Below are positions 55,324-64,000 of a stretch of DNA of 64,000 nucleotides, one piece after another. The stretch covers positions 443,309,587 to 443,373,586 of the forward strand of contig CM062289.1 of assembly GCA_031216915.1 (NCBI GenBank), read 5' to 3'. Position numbers and translations under genes: made by a program. A model generated the notes under the pieces. The model ran no database searches, was not told where the DNA came from, and saw nothing but the letters and a program-made list of their open reading frames with translations. Each line of letters begins with the position of its first letter. Position 1 is the first letter of the stretch. This stretch comes from Pictodentalium vernedei (taxonomy: Eukaryota; Mollusca; Scaphopoda; Dentaliida; Dentaliidae).

Positions 55324-55490
55324 ATAAATACAGAACCACACATGCGTTTGAATGGGTTAAGAATTATCACACTCGATTGCTTTGGCCCAGGATATCACGA
55401 GGGCCGAAGGTTCTCACGATATCCTGGCCAAAGCAGTCTTGTGTGTTAATTCTGAACTCATTCAAACAGATGTGCGGTTCTGTATATTTA
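55324..55490. repeat. Inverted repeat, about 75-base arms
   Basis: ATAAATACAGAACCACACAT and the following bases are mirrored to TGTGCGGTTCTGTATATTTA. The centre is GGATATCACGAGGGCCGAAG. Moderate divergence. Confidence 0.75.
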
Positions 55491-56099
55491 TGTTGATCAG
55501 TGGATCAAAGTCCGTCTACTTACACAGATAGTCTTGCGCGGTGAAAATATTTTTCACATAATTTTCAATATAATCAACCAGAACTAGGGACCTGCGAAGT
55601 GCCGATTTTGATCGAATCGAATATCGAATCGAATTGGTGAAAACGAATCGAATTTCGAATCGAATTTCGAATCGAACTTCGAATCGAATCACAGTTAATG
55701 GATACGTCGTCAAAAGAATTTTTTTTTTTCAAAATACTATACCCACCATTATTAAAAGACGCACAGTTATGTAGGGTGCATTTTTCGCCTCACCACTTCT
55801 GGGGAGGGGGGGGGTCGGCTACAGCCCCCCCCCCCGTCGGAGAGGCCCACCCCCACCCCCACCCCCGTCGGAGATTTTTAGTCAGTCCATCGGAGGGTCT
55901 CGTAAACCCGACTTCACGAGAAATTTCCGACAATCGAATGTAGATATCTCGTCTTGTCAGTCTCGAACCCGTGCAGCACTGGAACTTTGATAGAGAATAG
56001 TGATTCTCACGAAATTCCTTAATGTCGTTCGTCAAACTGGCTTAAAAGATGAAATATTTCCCGACCTTATTATAATATGTTTACTTTAACCTTTTACCT

Positions 56100-56308
56100 A
56101 AAGTAACGGCCAAAACCGGCCAGCGCTATTCTCCAAAATCGCCAATTAATTTTCATTACTTTTTGTCTCAAAAACCTAGGTTATGACCCCTCGTTGGAAC
56201 GAGCTCGTTCCAACGAGGGGTCATAACCTATGTTTTTGAGACAAAAAATGAAAACATTAGTTATTCAAGAATTATTTTTGCAAGTCTCGTCTTTTTTTCA
56301 GGTTAGGT
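56100..56308 (-). mobile_element. piggyBac-like MITE, subfamily B, nested
   Basis: TTAA at 56096-56099, left end CCTTTTACCTAAAG and central hairpin GTTGGAACGAGCTCGTTCCA. The right end is lost beyond CAGGTTAGG. Confidence 0.8.
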
Positions 56309-57013
56309 CGGAGAGGTCAGCCCCCCTGTCGAGAAATCCCTGGCGCCACCCCTGGTATAACAGTGTAAAATATGTATATCAACTGCCATTTTATGCATTC
56401 AGTTAGTAAAACGTTAAAATATATGATTTAAAGTAGGTTGTGGAATACTTATGGATTTTCAGTTCGGTTCAAAAGCAGGTTGTAAGCAGATTAATATCGG
56501 AAATCTTTGAAAGACGATTTGAAGTTCTCCACAAAAGTTAAAATTAAACTCAAGTTGTGAGACCCGTGTGGTGTCTAAAATGGCTCCAAGAGAATGTTAT
56601 GTGGGGACAGTTTTGCAGATGGAAGATGCCCTGCCGAGAAATCCCTGGCGCCACCCCTGCGCCACTTCCATGCTAAACACTGATATATAAACCAATATAC
56701 TAGCTATTGATTGAAACTATTGGAATTGTGGACTTTGTAGATTATAAATAAAAATGCGGAATTTCTAAAACGAGACAATAATTCAACGACGAATGGAGTC
56801 GATCCGCTTGTAAATTAGAGCCTGCTCTATTTCTGTTTATATAATAATCAGGGGTATTCTTTTAGAAAACCGTTGCTTTTGACGACGTATCCAGTAACTG
56901 TGATCGAACAGAGAAATACTCAATATAAAATAATGTGATCACGTGGATCAAATCATTTATTGAAGTTGAACAGCTGAATAACTTTTCAAAGTTCATAACT
57001 TAAAATTTTCATA

Positions 57014-57354
57014 GGGGCGCGGTAGCTCAATTGGCAGAGGTGTTCGAATCCCACCTGCGGCAACCGCGTTGTGTCCTTGGGCAAGACACTTCACTCCCAT
57101 TGCCCATGTGGGGGCACGATGACGCCGTGTAATAAGGCGTACTGCACGTCGATGGTACGCATGTCTTCCACCAATCTAACCCTGCCTGTGCTGCAGTGCG
57201 GAGTTACGATGTTGGGGAGCTGGCAGCTGCTCGTCGTGGCTCGGTGGTTCTCTCCGGGTACTCCGGCTTCCTCCATCCGTAAAACTGTCACGGTCATGAT
57301 GAGCCATTGTGCATAAATATGTGACCTTAAACATCAATAAATAAATAAATAAAT
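57014..57354 (+). mobile_element. tRNA-derived SINE, type 1 tail, nested
   Basis: Head GGGGCGCGGTAGCTCAATTG with part of the tRNA region deleted before TTCGAATCCC. The core is TTGGGCAAGACACTTCACTC, the tail TGTGACCTTAAACATCAATA plus AAAT units. TSD AAAATTTTCATA/AAAATTTTTATA with one mismatch (57002-57013, 57355-57366). Confidence 0.88.
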
Positions 57355-57840
57355 AAAATTTTTATAAATGGCCACTGGTCGAGAAGTTAGAACGATCAGT
57401 TGTAGCAGTAACAGTATTTGTAGCGAACTAGATACCACTGCTATAAACAGTTGTAGCTTCATCGCTACAAACACTGTTACCGCTATGAGTCAGTTACGTT
57501 TCTACTCAGAACTGCCACAAACTTATGGCCGAAGTATATTCGAATTTCCTATTTCGAATCGAATCAAATATTGACTTTCGAATCGAATTTCGAATTTCCG
57601 CAGAAGCCTACCCAGAACTTCAATGCACTCATTCGAGCGATGCTCCAGCACAATAATTCCCCCCGCTGTATAAGTTTTCGTTTTGAGGCCTGTCGAAGGC
57701 CTCCGCATCACCGATCACCTCATTACCACTGGCAATAACTCTCCGATGCAGGTGAGATTTGAGAAGAGATAACAGCCAGATGGGACAAGGTCAGCGGAGC
57801 AATCATTATAAGGAAGCACCTTCAAAGCCACTTTCGCTTC

Positions 57841-57990
57841 CACTGCATTAACTACCACCTGTAAGGTGTGGTAGTGTCATGAAACAGTTCCACAGCATTA
57901 ACTGCCACCTGTAAGGTGTGGTAGTGTCCTGAAGCAGTCCCACTGCATTAACTGCCACCTGTAAGGTGTGGTAGTGTCCTGAAGCAGAAG
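57841..57990. repeat. Three-copy tandem repeat, 50 bp unit
   Basis: CACTGCATTAACTACCACCT, GTAAGGTGTGGTAGTGTC and GAAACAGTTC repeat at 57841, 57891 and 57941. Each unit holds a small palindrome TACCACCTGTAAGGTGTGGT. Confidence 0.95.
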
Positions 57991-58040
57991 CACCCCAGGA
58001 CGGAGTTTTCCACACCTCAATCGTTTAGGTTCAATACATA

Positions 58041-58204
58041 TACATTATCATGACCATATGCATGTCCTGTAATTTGTATCAGATTCGAGGTCGTGTTTAC
58101 AATCAGATCGCAACGAGCCCGTCAGGGCGAGTTGTGATCCGATTGTAAACACGACCGAGAATCTGATACAAATTACAGGACATGCATTTGGTCATGATAA
58201 TACA
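58041..58204. repeat. 164 bp palindrome
   Basis: The arms of about 75 bases (CATGTCCTGTAATTTGTATC, GTCGTGTTTACAATC) are mirrored, with centre CGAGCCCGTCAGGGCGAG. A few changes. Confidence 0.85.
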
Positions 58205-58968
58205 TTTGTCTAACAATCCCGTTACATAAAGCCTGTTTTTATGTTTTTCTGTTTAAATTGGGTTGGAATTGGTCAAAATTTTGAATTTCATATTTTAATG
58301 CGTAATAACAATGCATGTAATGTTATTATTTGTCAAAACGCGGTGTTTACCGGAAGTTGAATCTATATGATACGGAATCAGAAAAAGTCGTCTATATGAT
58401 ACGGAATCGGAACACATTATGTGATACGTACTGTTTCTCGTGGTTTTCAGGCCAAAATCTATATGGTTGTTAGATAAAATGAAAAAAGGACTTCTCCAAA
58501 TCCGAGAACCAGCACTTTCTGCGACACTCCTTCCCTTCCTACCCTGCCGTATGTTATTTAACATGTAGGGAGCCATAGACATCCTTTTCTTAATAACTTT
58601 AACTTTTGTTCATTCTATCAGTTGGGAGAGAGAAAGCAAGAGGTCAATGATACTCTTCTTCCTTTCTGGAATTTATTCTGGATTCCTCCAAGAACTCCCA
58701 TTCGTCGACGACTTTCGCAAGTTTTCCAAAAAGAACCTCGCAGAATACCTTCCCGATATTTCCAATAAACAATTTGTTTAATCATGTTTAAAGACTGTTT
58801 AAAGACTGTTTAGGGGTGGAAATGGGAGGGACATCGCACATATTTGGATTTTGTTTCCATTGTAACGAACTTTTTGCTTTAAATGTTGCTAGTATTGGCA
58901 TGTATAAAATGTTATTTCTTAACAGATAGGTAAAGTGAAAGAAGAAACATTATTTGTTTTAATTCTGA
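58205..58968. other. No recognisable gene
   Basis: A 95-codon minus frame at 58295-58582 has no family resemblance. TTTAAAGACTG is repeated near 58788. Confidence 0.35.
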
Positions 58969-59180
58969 AGTATCACCTACAGACTGGGTTAATTTCTAAT
59001 TCATGCTACATATGTCTTAACCCTTGGAACTCTAAAGACAGAACAAGGATCGTGATGCGAACTGAATTCATAAAGTATCCCCTACAGACTGGGTTAATTT
59101 CTAATTCATGCTACAGATGTCTTAACCCTTGGAACTCTAAAGGCAGAGCAAGGATCGTGATGCTTTCTGAATTCATAAAG
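58969..59180 (+). repeat. 105 bp tandem duplication, in frame
   Basis: TATCACCTACAGACTGGGTT starts a unit repeated at 59074 with about 92% identity by eye. As 105 is a multiple of three, an open frame (58935-59183) runs through both units (LQTGLISNSCY, CLNPWNSK). Whether it is coding is undecided; no start context or neighbour supports a gene. Confidence 0.8.
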
Positions 59181-59189
59181 TAGGTAGTT

Positions 59190-59695
59190 ATTCAGTGAAA
59201 AAGTTCAATCCCCATCCGGGACGACCCGTGTTGTGTCCTTGGGCAAGGCACTTTATGCCGGCTGTCTACATGAGTGCACGATGACGCCGTGTACTAAGGC
59301 GCACTGCACGTCGATGATGCACGTCTCCAACCGCTTTAACCCTGCTTGAGCGGAGCTTTAACCCTTTACCTAACATGAAAAGCAGACGACACTCGCAAAA
59401 ACAATTCTTGAATAACTACTTTTTTCATTTTTTGTCTCAAAAACAAAGGTTATGACCCCTCGTTGGAACGAGCTATATGAGATCGTTCCAACGAGGGGTC
59501 ATAACCTATTTTTTTTTGAGACAAAAAATGAAAAACATATTGAAAATTAATTGGCGATTTTTGAGAATAGCGCTGGGCGGTTTTGGCCGTTACGGTGGGT
59601 AAAGGGTTAACAGAGTTAGAGTGTTGAGGAACTGACAGTTGCTCGTCGATGCTCGGTGCTTCTCTCCGGGTGCAGCTGCTCCGACTTCCTATAGA
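59190..59695 (+). mobile_element. tRNA-derived SINE, partial, split by a piggyBac-like MITE
   Basis: Only the last bases of the tRNA head (GTTCAATCCCCATCC) remain. The core is CTTGGGCAAGGCACTTTATG. The SINE continues after the MITE with CAGAGTTAGAGTGTTGAGGA and breaks off after CTCCGACTTCCT, so the tail is missing. Confidence 0.85.
59362..59606 (+). mobile_element. piggyBac-like MITE, subfamily B, clean insertion
   Basis: 245 bp with ends CCCTTTACCTAAC and GGTGGGTAAAGGG and TTAA on both sides (59358-59361, 59607-59610). Because it sits in a SINE whose intact sequence is known (GAGCTTGAACAGAG in other copies), the TTAA duplication and exact ends are confirmed. A T for G change in the SINE created the target. 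Confidence 0.95.
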
Positions 59696-59926
59696 TTATT
59701 GAATGGTCTTCCCCCATGTAGAGAATATATACTCCCTCAGTTACTGGCTCTGAACTGGCATGGAATATACAATACATTTTTTTACATACACATGTTATTT
59801 TCTCAACTTTTTTTCCAATAACATGGAGTGAAGTTGCCTAATTTGATACATATATACATGAAAATAATACAGGCACATGTCCGGGAGAAGGGAGTAAACA
59901 TATTCATAGGAGAAAAACTATATGGG

Positions 59927-59931
<5 letters not shown>

Positions 59932-59982
<51 letters not shown>

Positions 59983-59992
59983 CTCTCTCTCT
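59932..59992. repeat. (CT)n microsatellite
   Basis: About 30 CT units with one CG interruption. Confidence 0.97.
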
Positions 59993-60050
59993 CACGCCCG
60001 GAAGCGGATAGTTTTCATTATAGTTATATAAACCTAGCTTTTTAATAACC

Positions 60051-60065
60051 ACCCCCCCCCCCCCC
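60051..60065. repeat. Poly-C run
   Basis: Homopolymeric C run. Confidence 0.9.
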
Positions 60066-60263
60066 GCAACCCAGAAAAAGAGCTTATTGCTGACTAAACA
60101 AATGGCAAATGTGCATAAGACTTCATTATTTTGGTTCTGTCGCTGTGTCCGGGAGGGAGCATATTAAGTAGTTAGTTAAACTAGCATAACATTTGCAAGT
60201 GATATATCATTATCAAGAATTGTTTTTTATACTAGCTGAATTTTATGGAGCGACCTGCAACAT

Positions 60264-60420
60264 ATGCTCTTTAATAACAACATGTAGCATTTACCCGCCG
60301 TTTCCATCCCTTGCAAGGCACGCTGATGCGAAATAATGTAAGAGCATTTGCTCTTACAGCGAAAGTGTTTTATGTTCGTGCCTCAGTGCAAGGGAAGGAG
60401 GTCAGGAATGCTAGATGTTA
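60264..60420. repeat. Decayed inverted repeat
   Basis: TAGCATTTACC and CATCCCTTGCAAGGCACG are mirrored loosely by CGTGCCTCAGTGCAAGGGA and AATGCTA. The centre GTAAGAGCATTTGCTCTTAC is exact. Confidence 0.6.
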
Positions 60421-61187
60421 TAGGTAAAAACAATCAGGGGGTACATGGTCAATCAAAGTATATACTGTCAATCAGAAACAGCTTGCAGTTGGTTATTTTT
60501 GATGCTGGGAATTATCACACTTCTCGAAAGAACAACCGTTGATTGGTGAACAACTTTGTTGTCAGTTTGAGAGAGGACTCACGCCTCGAACTTGTAGTGT
60601 CCGGTCGTTTTATTCCTGAAGTGCACGATTTGTGTTACTCACAGCGAAAAAGTGGAGCATCAATGCTCCCCATGAGAAATGTAGGCTTTTGTCCCTTCTA
60701 TCGATGTAACCTACATTCATTTTGGCCACGAAGGTAACCTATGGCCACTATGTTGGCAATTGATTTTATTTGTAAAGAAGTGTATTTAAAACATTTTTTC
60801 TTTCCGTTTCTTTCCTCTCTTTTTCGTGTGAATAGTTCAGAATCAATAGCAGCACTTCGGTCATATTCTGAAATGCATTAATTGCTCTGTTAGCCTGGAA
60901 GTGATAAATTTAAACTTTACTTACAATAATAATGGCTCTGAACAAACCACTCGAGATGTAGTATATAAATATTACATTATTCTATTGCCTGTAGAGTTAT
61001 GGAAATACTTTTTCTTGTGGGCGGTTTGCGGAAAGTCTCTCGTGGGCATTGCATACTTGAAATTTCCTTCAGAGCGTTTTATAAGTAAAGTACTTTTAAT
61101 GTTCTCTCATCGCGTGCATAAAGAAATATTTTAAATTGATGACGAATGCTTATTTTCAGATAATGAAATAAGCCTGTGTAAAAGCAG
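60421..61187. other. No recognisable gene
   Basis: Short frames (for example 60543-60737, 60901-61134) match no known family. Confidence 0.35.
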
Positions 61188-61195
61188 TTAACAAA

Positions 61196-61869
61196 CATGG
61201 CTCAAAATAAGCGGTGTCGCGTCGCTTTTTGCTATGCAAAACTTGCAAAAAGCTACACAATGTTCAATTATGTATAGCATTTTGCGAAACAAGATAATCA
61301 ACTGCAGCCTATTAGGCTGCAGTTGATTATCTTGTATCGCAAAATGTAAATGAAAATTTGCAATCAAATTTGAAAACTAGTTCACTGATGCTTTACTTCT
61401 GATTGTGAAACATTCCAGACATAACTCAGATTAACTCTCCATCAAGCATCATTAGCAACTTCATATGTAAGATAAATTCTATTGGTTTAAATTCTTCCTG
61501 TTTTTACAACATTTTGCATAAAATGTCCATTAAAAATAACTTCAAGCCCATCAAATTAAAAATCCCAACTTCCATTTTGAGAACTCTGTTAAATAACCAC
61601 GACGTCATTTGAAAATATCCAAGCCCATGCAACCCTTAAAGGCAGTTCAGTTAAAAAAACATAGTAAATGTTTCATGTGTTGCAGATCATTTGGAAATGC
61701 CCAGAAATGGATGGAAACTATTCTATCTACTTAGAAGAATTCAATACAAAACAGCATAACAAAACTCCGGTATACAAAAATAGCTATGCAATTTTTACAA
61801 AATGCTATTCATTTTTTGAAAATGTGTAGCATTTTGCTACGCATAGAAAAAAAGTTATTTTGAGCACTG
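61196..61869. mobile_element. hAT-like MITE with CAGTGCTCAAAATAA ends
   Basis: 674 bp with ends CATGGCTCAAAATAA and TTATTTTGAGCACTG and a perfect 8 bp TSD TTAACAAA (61188-61195, 61870-61877). The CAGTG end fits hAT. Subterminal motifs TAGCAAAATGCTACACA and similar occur on both sides. A perfect-looking hairpin lies at 61279-61345, off-centre. Confidence 0.85.
61279..61345. repeat. Hairpin inside the hAT-like MITE
   Basis: AAGATAATCAACTGCAGCCT and its exact mirror around ATTA, with TTTGCG/CGCAAA outside. Confidence 0.9.
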
Positions 61870-61966
61870 TTAACAAAACCATCTTAACACTTTGGACCTC
61901 GGTGGTATATCTCATGCCAGTTCAGAACTATCAACAGACAGAGTTTATATTGTTACTTGGGAGGGG

Positions 61967-62026
61967 ACTAATCAATATATTCAACGTGCAGCCCCAAGGC
62001 TGCACGTTAAATATATTGATTGGTTT
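61967..62026. repeat. Short palindrome
   Basis: GACTAATCAATATATTCAAC and GTGCAGCC mirrored with few changes, centre CCAA. Confidence 0.8.
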
Positions 62027-63580
62027 TCCACACAAATTCACTGAGCAACTATTTATTTTAGGAATTCACGCCGTATCACGAACCTGGACCGGAAAAGTGG
62101 ACTTTCGGGATCGAAGGGTTAAGAGGTACCGCTGAGAAATAAAGATCATGCTTCCATTCATGGGAAACCCAACGAACAGTATTGGAGATCCGTCTTATGA
62201 TACGAGAGTGTTTATTCAACCTTTAAAAAACGTAAATCCATACTGCGAATGGAAATTAGTGCAGAGCGTTTGATTCTTACTGAAGAAAATTTATTGTCAG
62301 TCGCTTACAGGAGTGTATTTTGTTGGGATGCTGTATTACGCCTGACATATAGTCTGGTTGTTGAATAGGTTCGAACCGGAAATGTTAATAACAAGCTAGA
62401 TTCGGGGCCATCTAGAGAGGAATGGGTGTGTAAAAAAAACAGATTCAAAATTTTTTCCCAAACACCTTTTGTAAATACTCAATATTCAAAATGGCGGTCA
62501 AAAATATTCTGATTCCATACAAAGCATCTACACGGGCTAGCTAGATGTATTTTCTCTGATATGCCACATCGGGAATGTCACTGCGCATATGAAGTTGTAA
62601 TAGTTGAATGGCATAAAAAGAAAATGCTTTTTAATATGGCAGACAAATTCATGCAAAATTATGATATTTGAGTATTATTGATAAATGCAAACTTCAGTTA
62701 CAGTCTTTTTGATCCTCCTAGGTTGAGAAATAAAACACCCAGTACTTCTGAAGGCTAAGCATGAACCCAAGGAGAGAAATTTTTCTTGAGAAATTGGACC
62801 ATTGGTATGCCCAGAAAAATTAATCTTATTGATTGATCACGGGGTGATGCACAATATCAGGATTAGAGTACACGAGAATCCGGCGGATGAATATTAGAAT
62901 AAGCATTTTTTTCGTATTCGAGGGTGATCGCACCGTTCGTACAACCTTCTCCTTGACAATCTCTTCCATACGAAGTAAAATCTTTTAAATCAATCTTCGA
63001 GAGGAACACAAGTCTTTTTTTCTATCGGATTCTATACGAAAACTTGTAGATGCATGAATAAAGATTAGGTTTTATGGTAAAGCGAATATATTTGTTAGCA
63101 CCATTGCGTTTATATTCATATATGTTCCAATAGGAGTAAAATCCTTGCCCTCTGACTGGATGAAAGCTGTCGTAGTTTCTTTTATGTTTCGGCTCCAGTA
63201 GCAAATGTTACCGTCACAACGCGAAATATTTGAAATCACGTCGCCCGTTTCGTAATTGCTTCATCAGCGGAATGACTGGCAAGCCACTTCATTTTTCTAG
63301 ATTTTTCACACGTGCACCAGAAGGTGTTCTGGATGAAGTGTTGTTTAAATTACAAACCGATTTACGATTTGAACTAAGATGGAATGAGTTTATCTGGTTT
63401 ATTGATTATTTATCCAGAACGGGCGTGTGGTACACGAGAGGAATATTTAATAAATCTGTGATCATTAAAAGTAGCCTTGAACAAGGCAACTTTTAAAGAT
63501 CACAAGTTTAGTAAATAAGCCTCTCGTGTTTCAGGATGAAGGACTTGGGCTATGGGTAATGTCTTATTGGAACATATACG
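62027..63580. other. No recognisable gene
   Basis: A frame at 63230-63496 (KSRRPFRNCFISGMTGKPLH) looks less random than most, but I do not recognise it and see no splice or promoter support. No repeat family recognised. Confidence 0.35.
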
Positions 63581-63721
63581 TTATTGTGATGAGTTGACGG
63601 TAACATGGCCTGAGGTTTGCTGCTCGGACCGTATGTTCAACCGCGACGCTTCGCATCTCGGTTGAACATAAGCTCCGAGCCGCAAACCTCAGACCATGTT
63701 ACCGTCAGTTCATCACAATAA
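63581..63721. repeat. 141 bp near-perfect palindrome
   Basis: TTATTGTGATGAGTTGACGG starts an arm of about 65 bases mirrored to TCACAATAAT. The centre is CGACGCTTCGCATCTCG. Confidence 0.85.
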
Positions 63722-64000
63722 TTTAGAATGTCGAGAGATGACCCCAGAAACAATAGTTCAACTCTAATACAACATTTTGTACCTATACATAACGGCGATG
63801 ATAGATATATCAGATAATTCTCAGCTGCAGTGGAAATTACTTGATTAACAATCATTTTAATTCCAGATTTATTTTTCGAATTCTTAAAACATTGATCGTT
63901 TCGGTCGAAACTATATGCGAAGTTCTGTGCGATACAACTGGGTTGTGTTAAATCCTGAATGCTTAGACATAAAAGCAATGTGGCTTTATAATTGAATAAT
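63722..64000. other. No recognisable feature
   Basis: Window end. A minus-strand frame here (63637-63978) overlaps the palindrome and is not supported. Confidence 0.3.

Larger units (their letters stand above)
55585..57610. mobile_element. hAT-like element with TAGGGACCTGCG ends, enlarged by nested insertions
   Basis: The ends TAGGGACCTGCGAAGTGCC and TTCCGCAGAAGCCTA with TSD ACCAGAAC/CCCAGAAC (one mismatch; 55577-55584, 57611-57618) bracket 2 kb. TCGAATCGAATTTCGAATCG repeats occur at both ends. Inside lie a piggyBac-like MITE (56100), sequence ending in CTGGCGCCACCCCTG twice (about 56336-56355, 56644-56659; hAT-like CAGGGGTGGCGCC ends) and a SINE (57014). No transposase visible. Confidence 0.7.

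Noticed and set aside
63230-63496. 88-codon frame near the window end
   Set aside because: Composition looks plausible but no family, acceptor or neighbour supports it.

Overview
The window looks like intergenic or intronic nuclear DNA from a metazoan, most likely a marine invertebrate. It is AT-rich and has no operons. It holds tRNA-derived SINEs with a GGGCAAG-type core, an L2-like LINE, a Tc1 transposase relic, a young Metaviridae (Gypsy-like) LTR element and many short DNA transposons (MITEs). The sequence does not decide between a lophotrochozoan and an invertebrate deuterostome. The only host-gene candidate is one possible last exon (23836-23972, + strand) with a good splice acceptor and a poly(A) signal. 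Almost everything else that can be recognised is mobile DNA.

Layout. 1-9.7 kb: a split copy of an unnamed element (called E here), a TTAA-flanked MITE, two SINEs and palindromes. 9.7-16.7 kb: hAT-like and TTAA MITEs, a TA-flanked MITE, a SINE and a three-level nest (14193-15891). 16.7-23.5 kb: a complete two-LTR element with near-identical LTRs and a gag/protease-like interior but no visible polymerase. 23.5-29 kb: the candidate exon and several SINEs, including a composite that carries a piece of flanking DNA. 29-36 kb: more hAT MITEs, palindromes and tandem duplications. 36.8-39.4 kb: a decayed Tc1 transposase and a 1.1 kb foldback. 39.9-47 kb: MITEs, an L2-like LINE fragment in a 333 bp tandem repeat, then a 100-N gap. 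47.5-49 kb: two arrays of one minisatellite around a hairpin-bearing segment. 49-64 kb: SINEs, element E again, a mariner-like MITE, more hAT MITEs (one 2 kb nest) and isolated palindromes.

Many insertions can be dated relative to each other because target-site duplications (TSDs) survive: TTAA for the piggyBac-like MITEs, 8 bp for the hAT-like MITEs, TA for two other families, 10-16 bp for the SINEs and 5 bp for the LTR element.

The most unusual signal is the behaviour of short, near-perfect hairpins. Most MITE families here, whatever their superfamily, carry a long hairpin well inside their terminal repeats. One hairpin (about 70 bp) sits in two MITEs whose ends are unrelated (40450-40518 and 53166-53236). 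A second hairpin family (about 65 bp, seven copies) occurs in at least two unrelated backgrounds and shows an occupied/empty-site difference between two copies of element E. This suggests, but does not prove, that the hairpins are modules able to move or be captured on their own.
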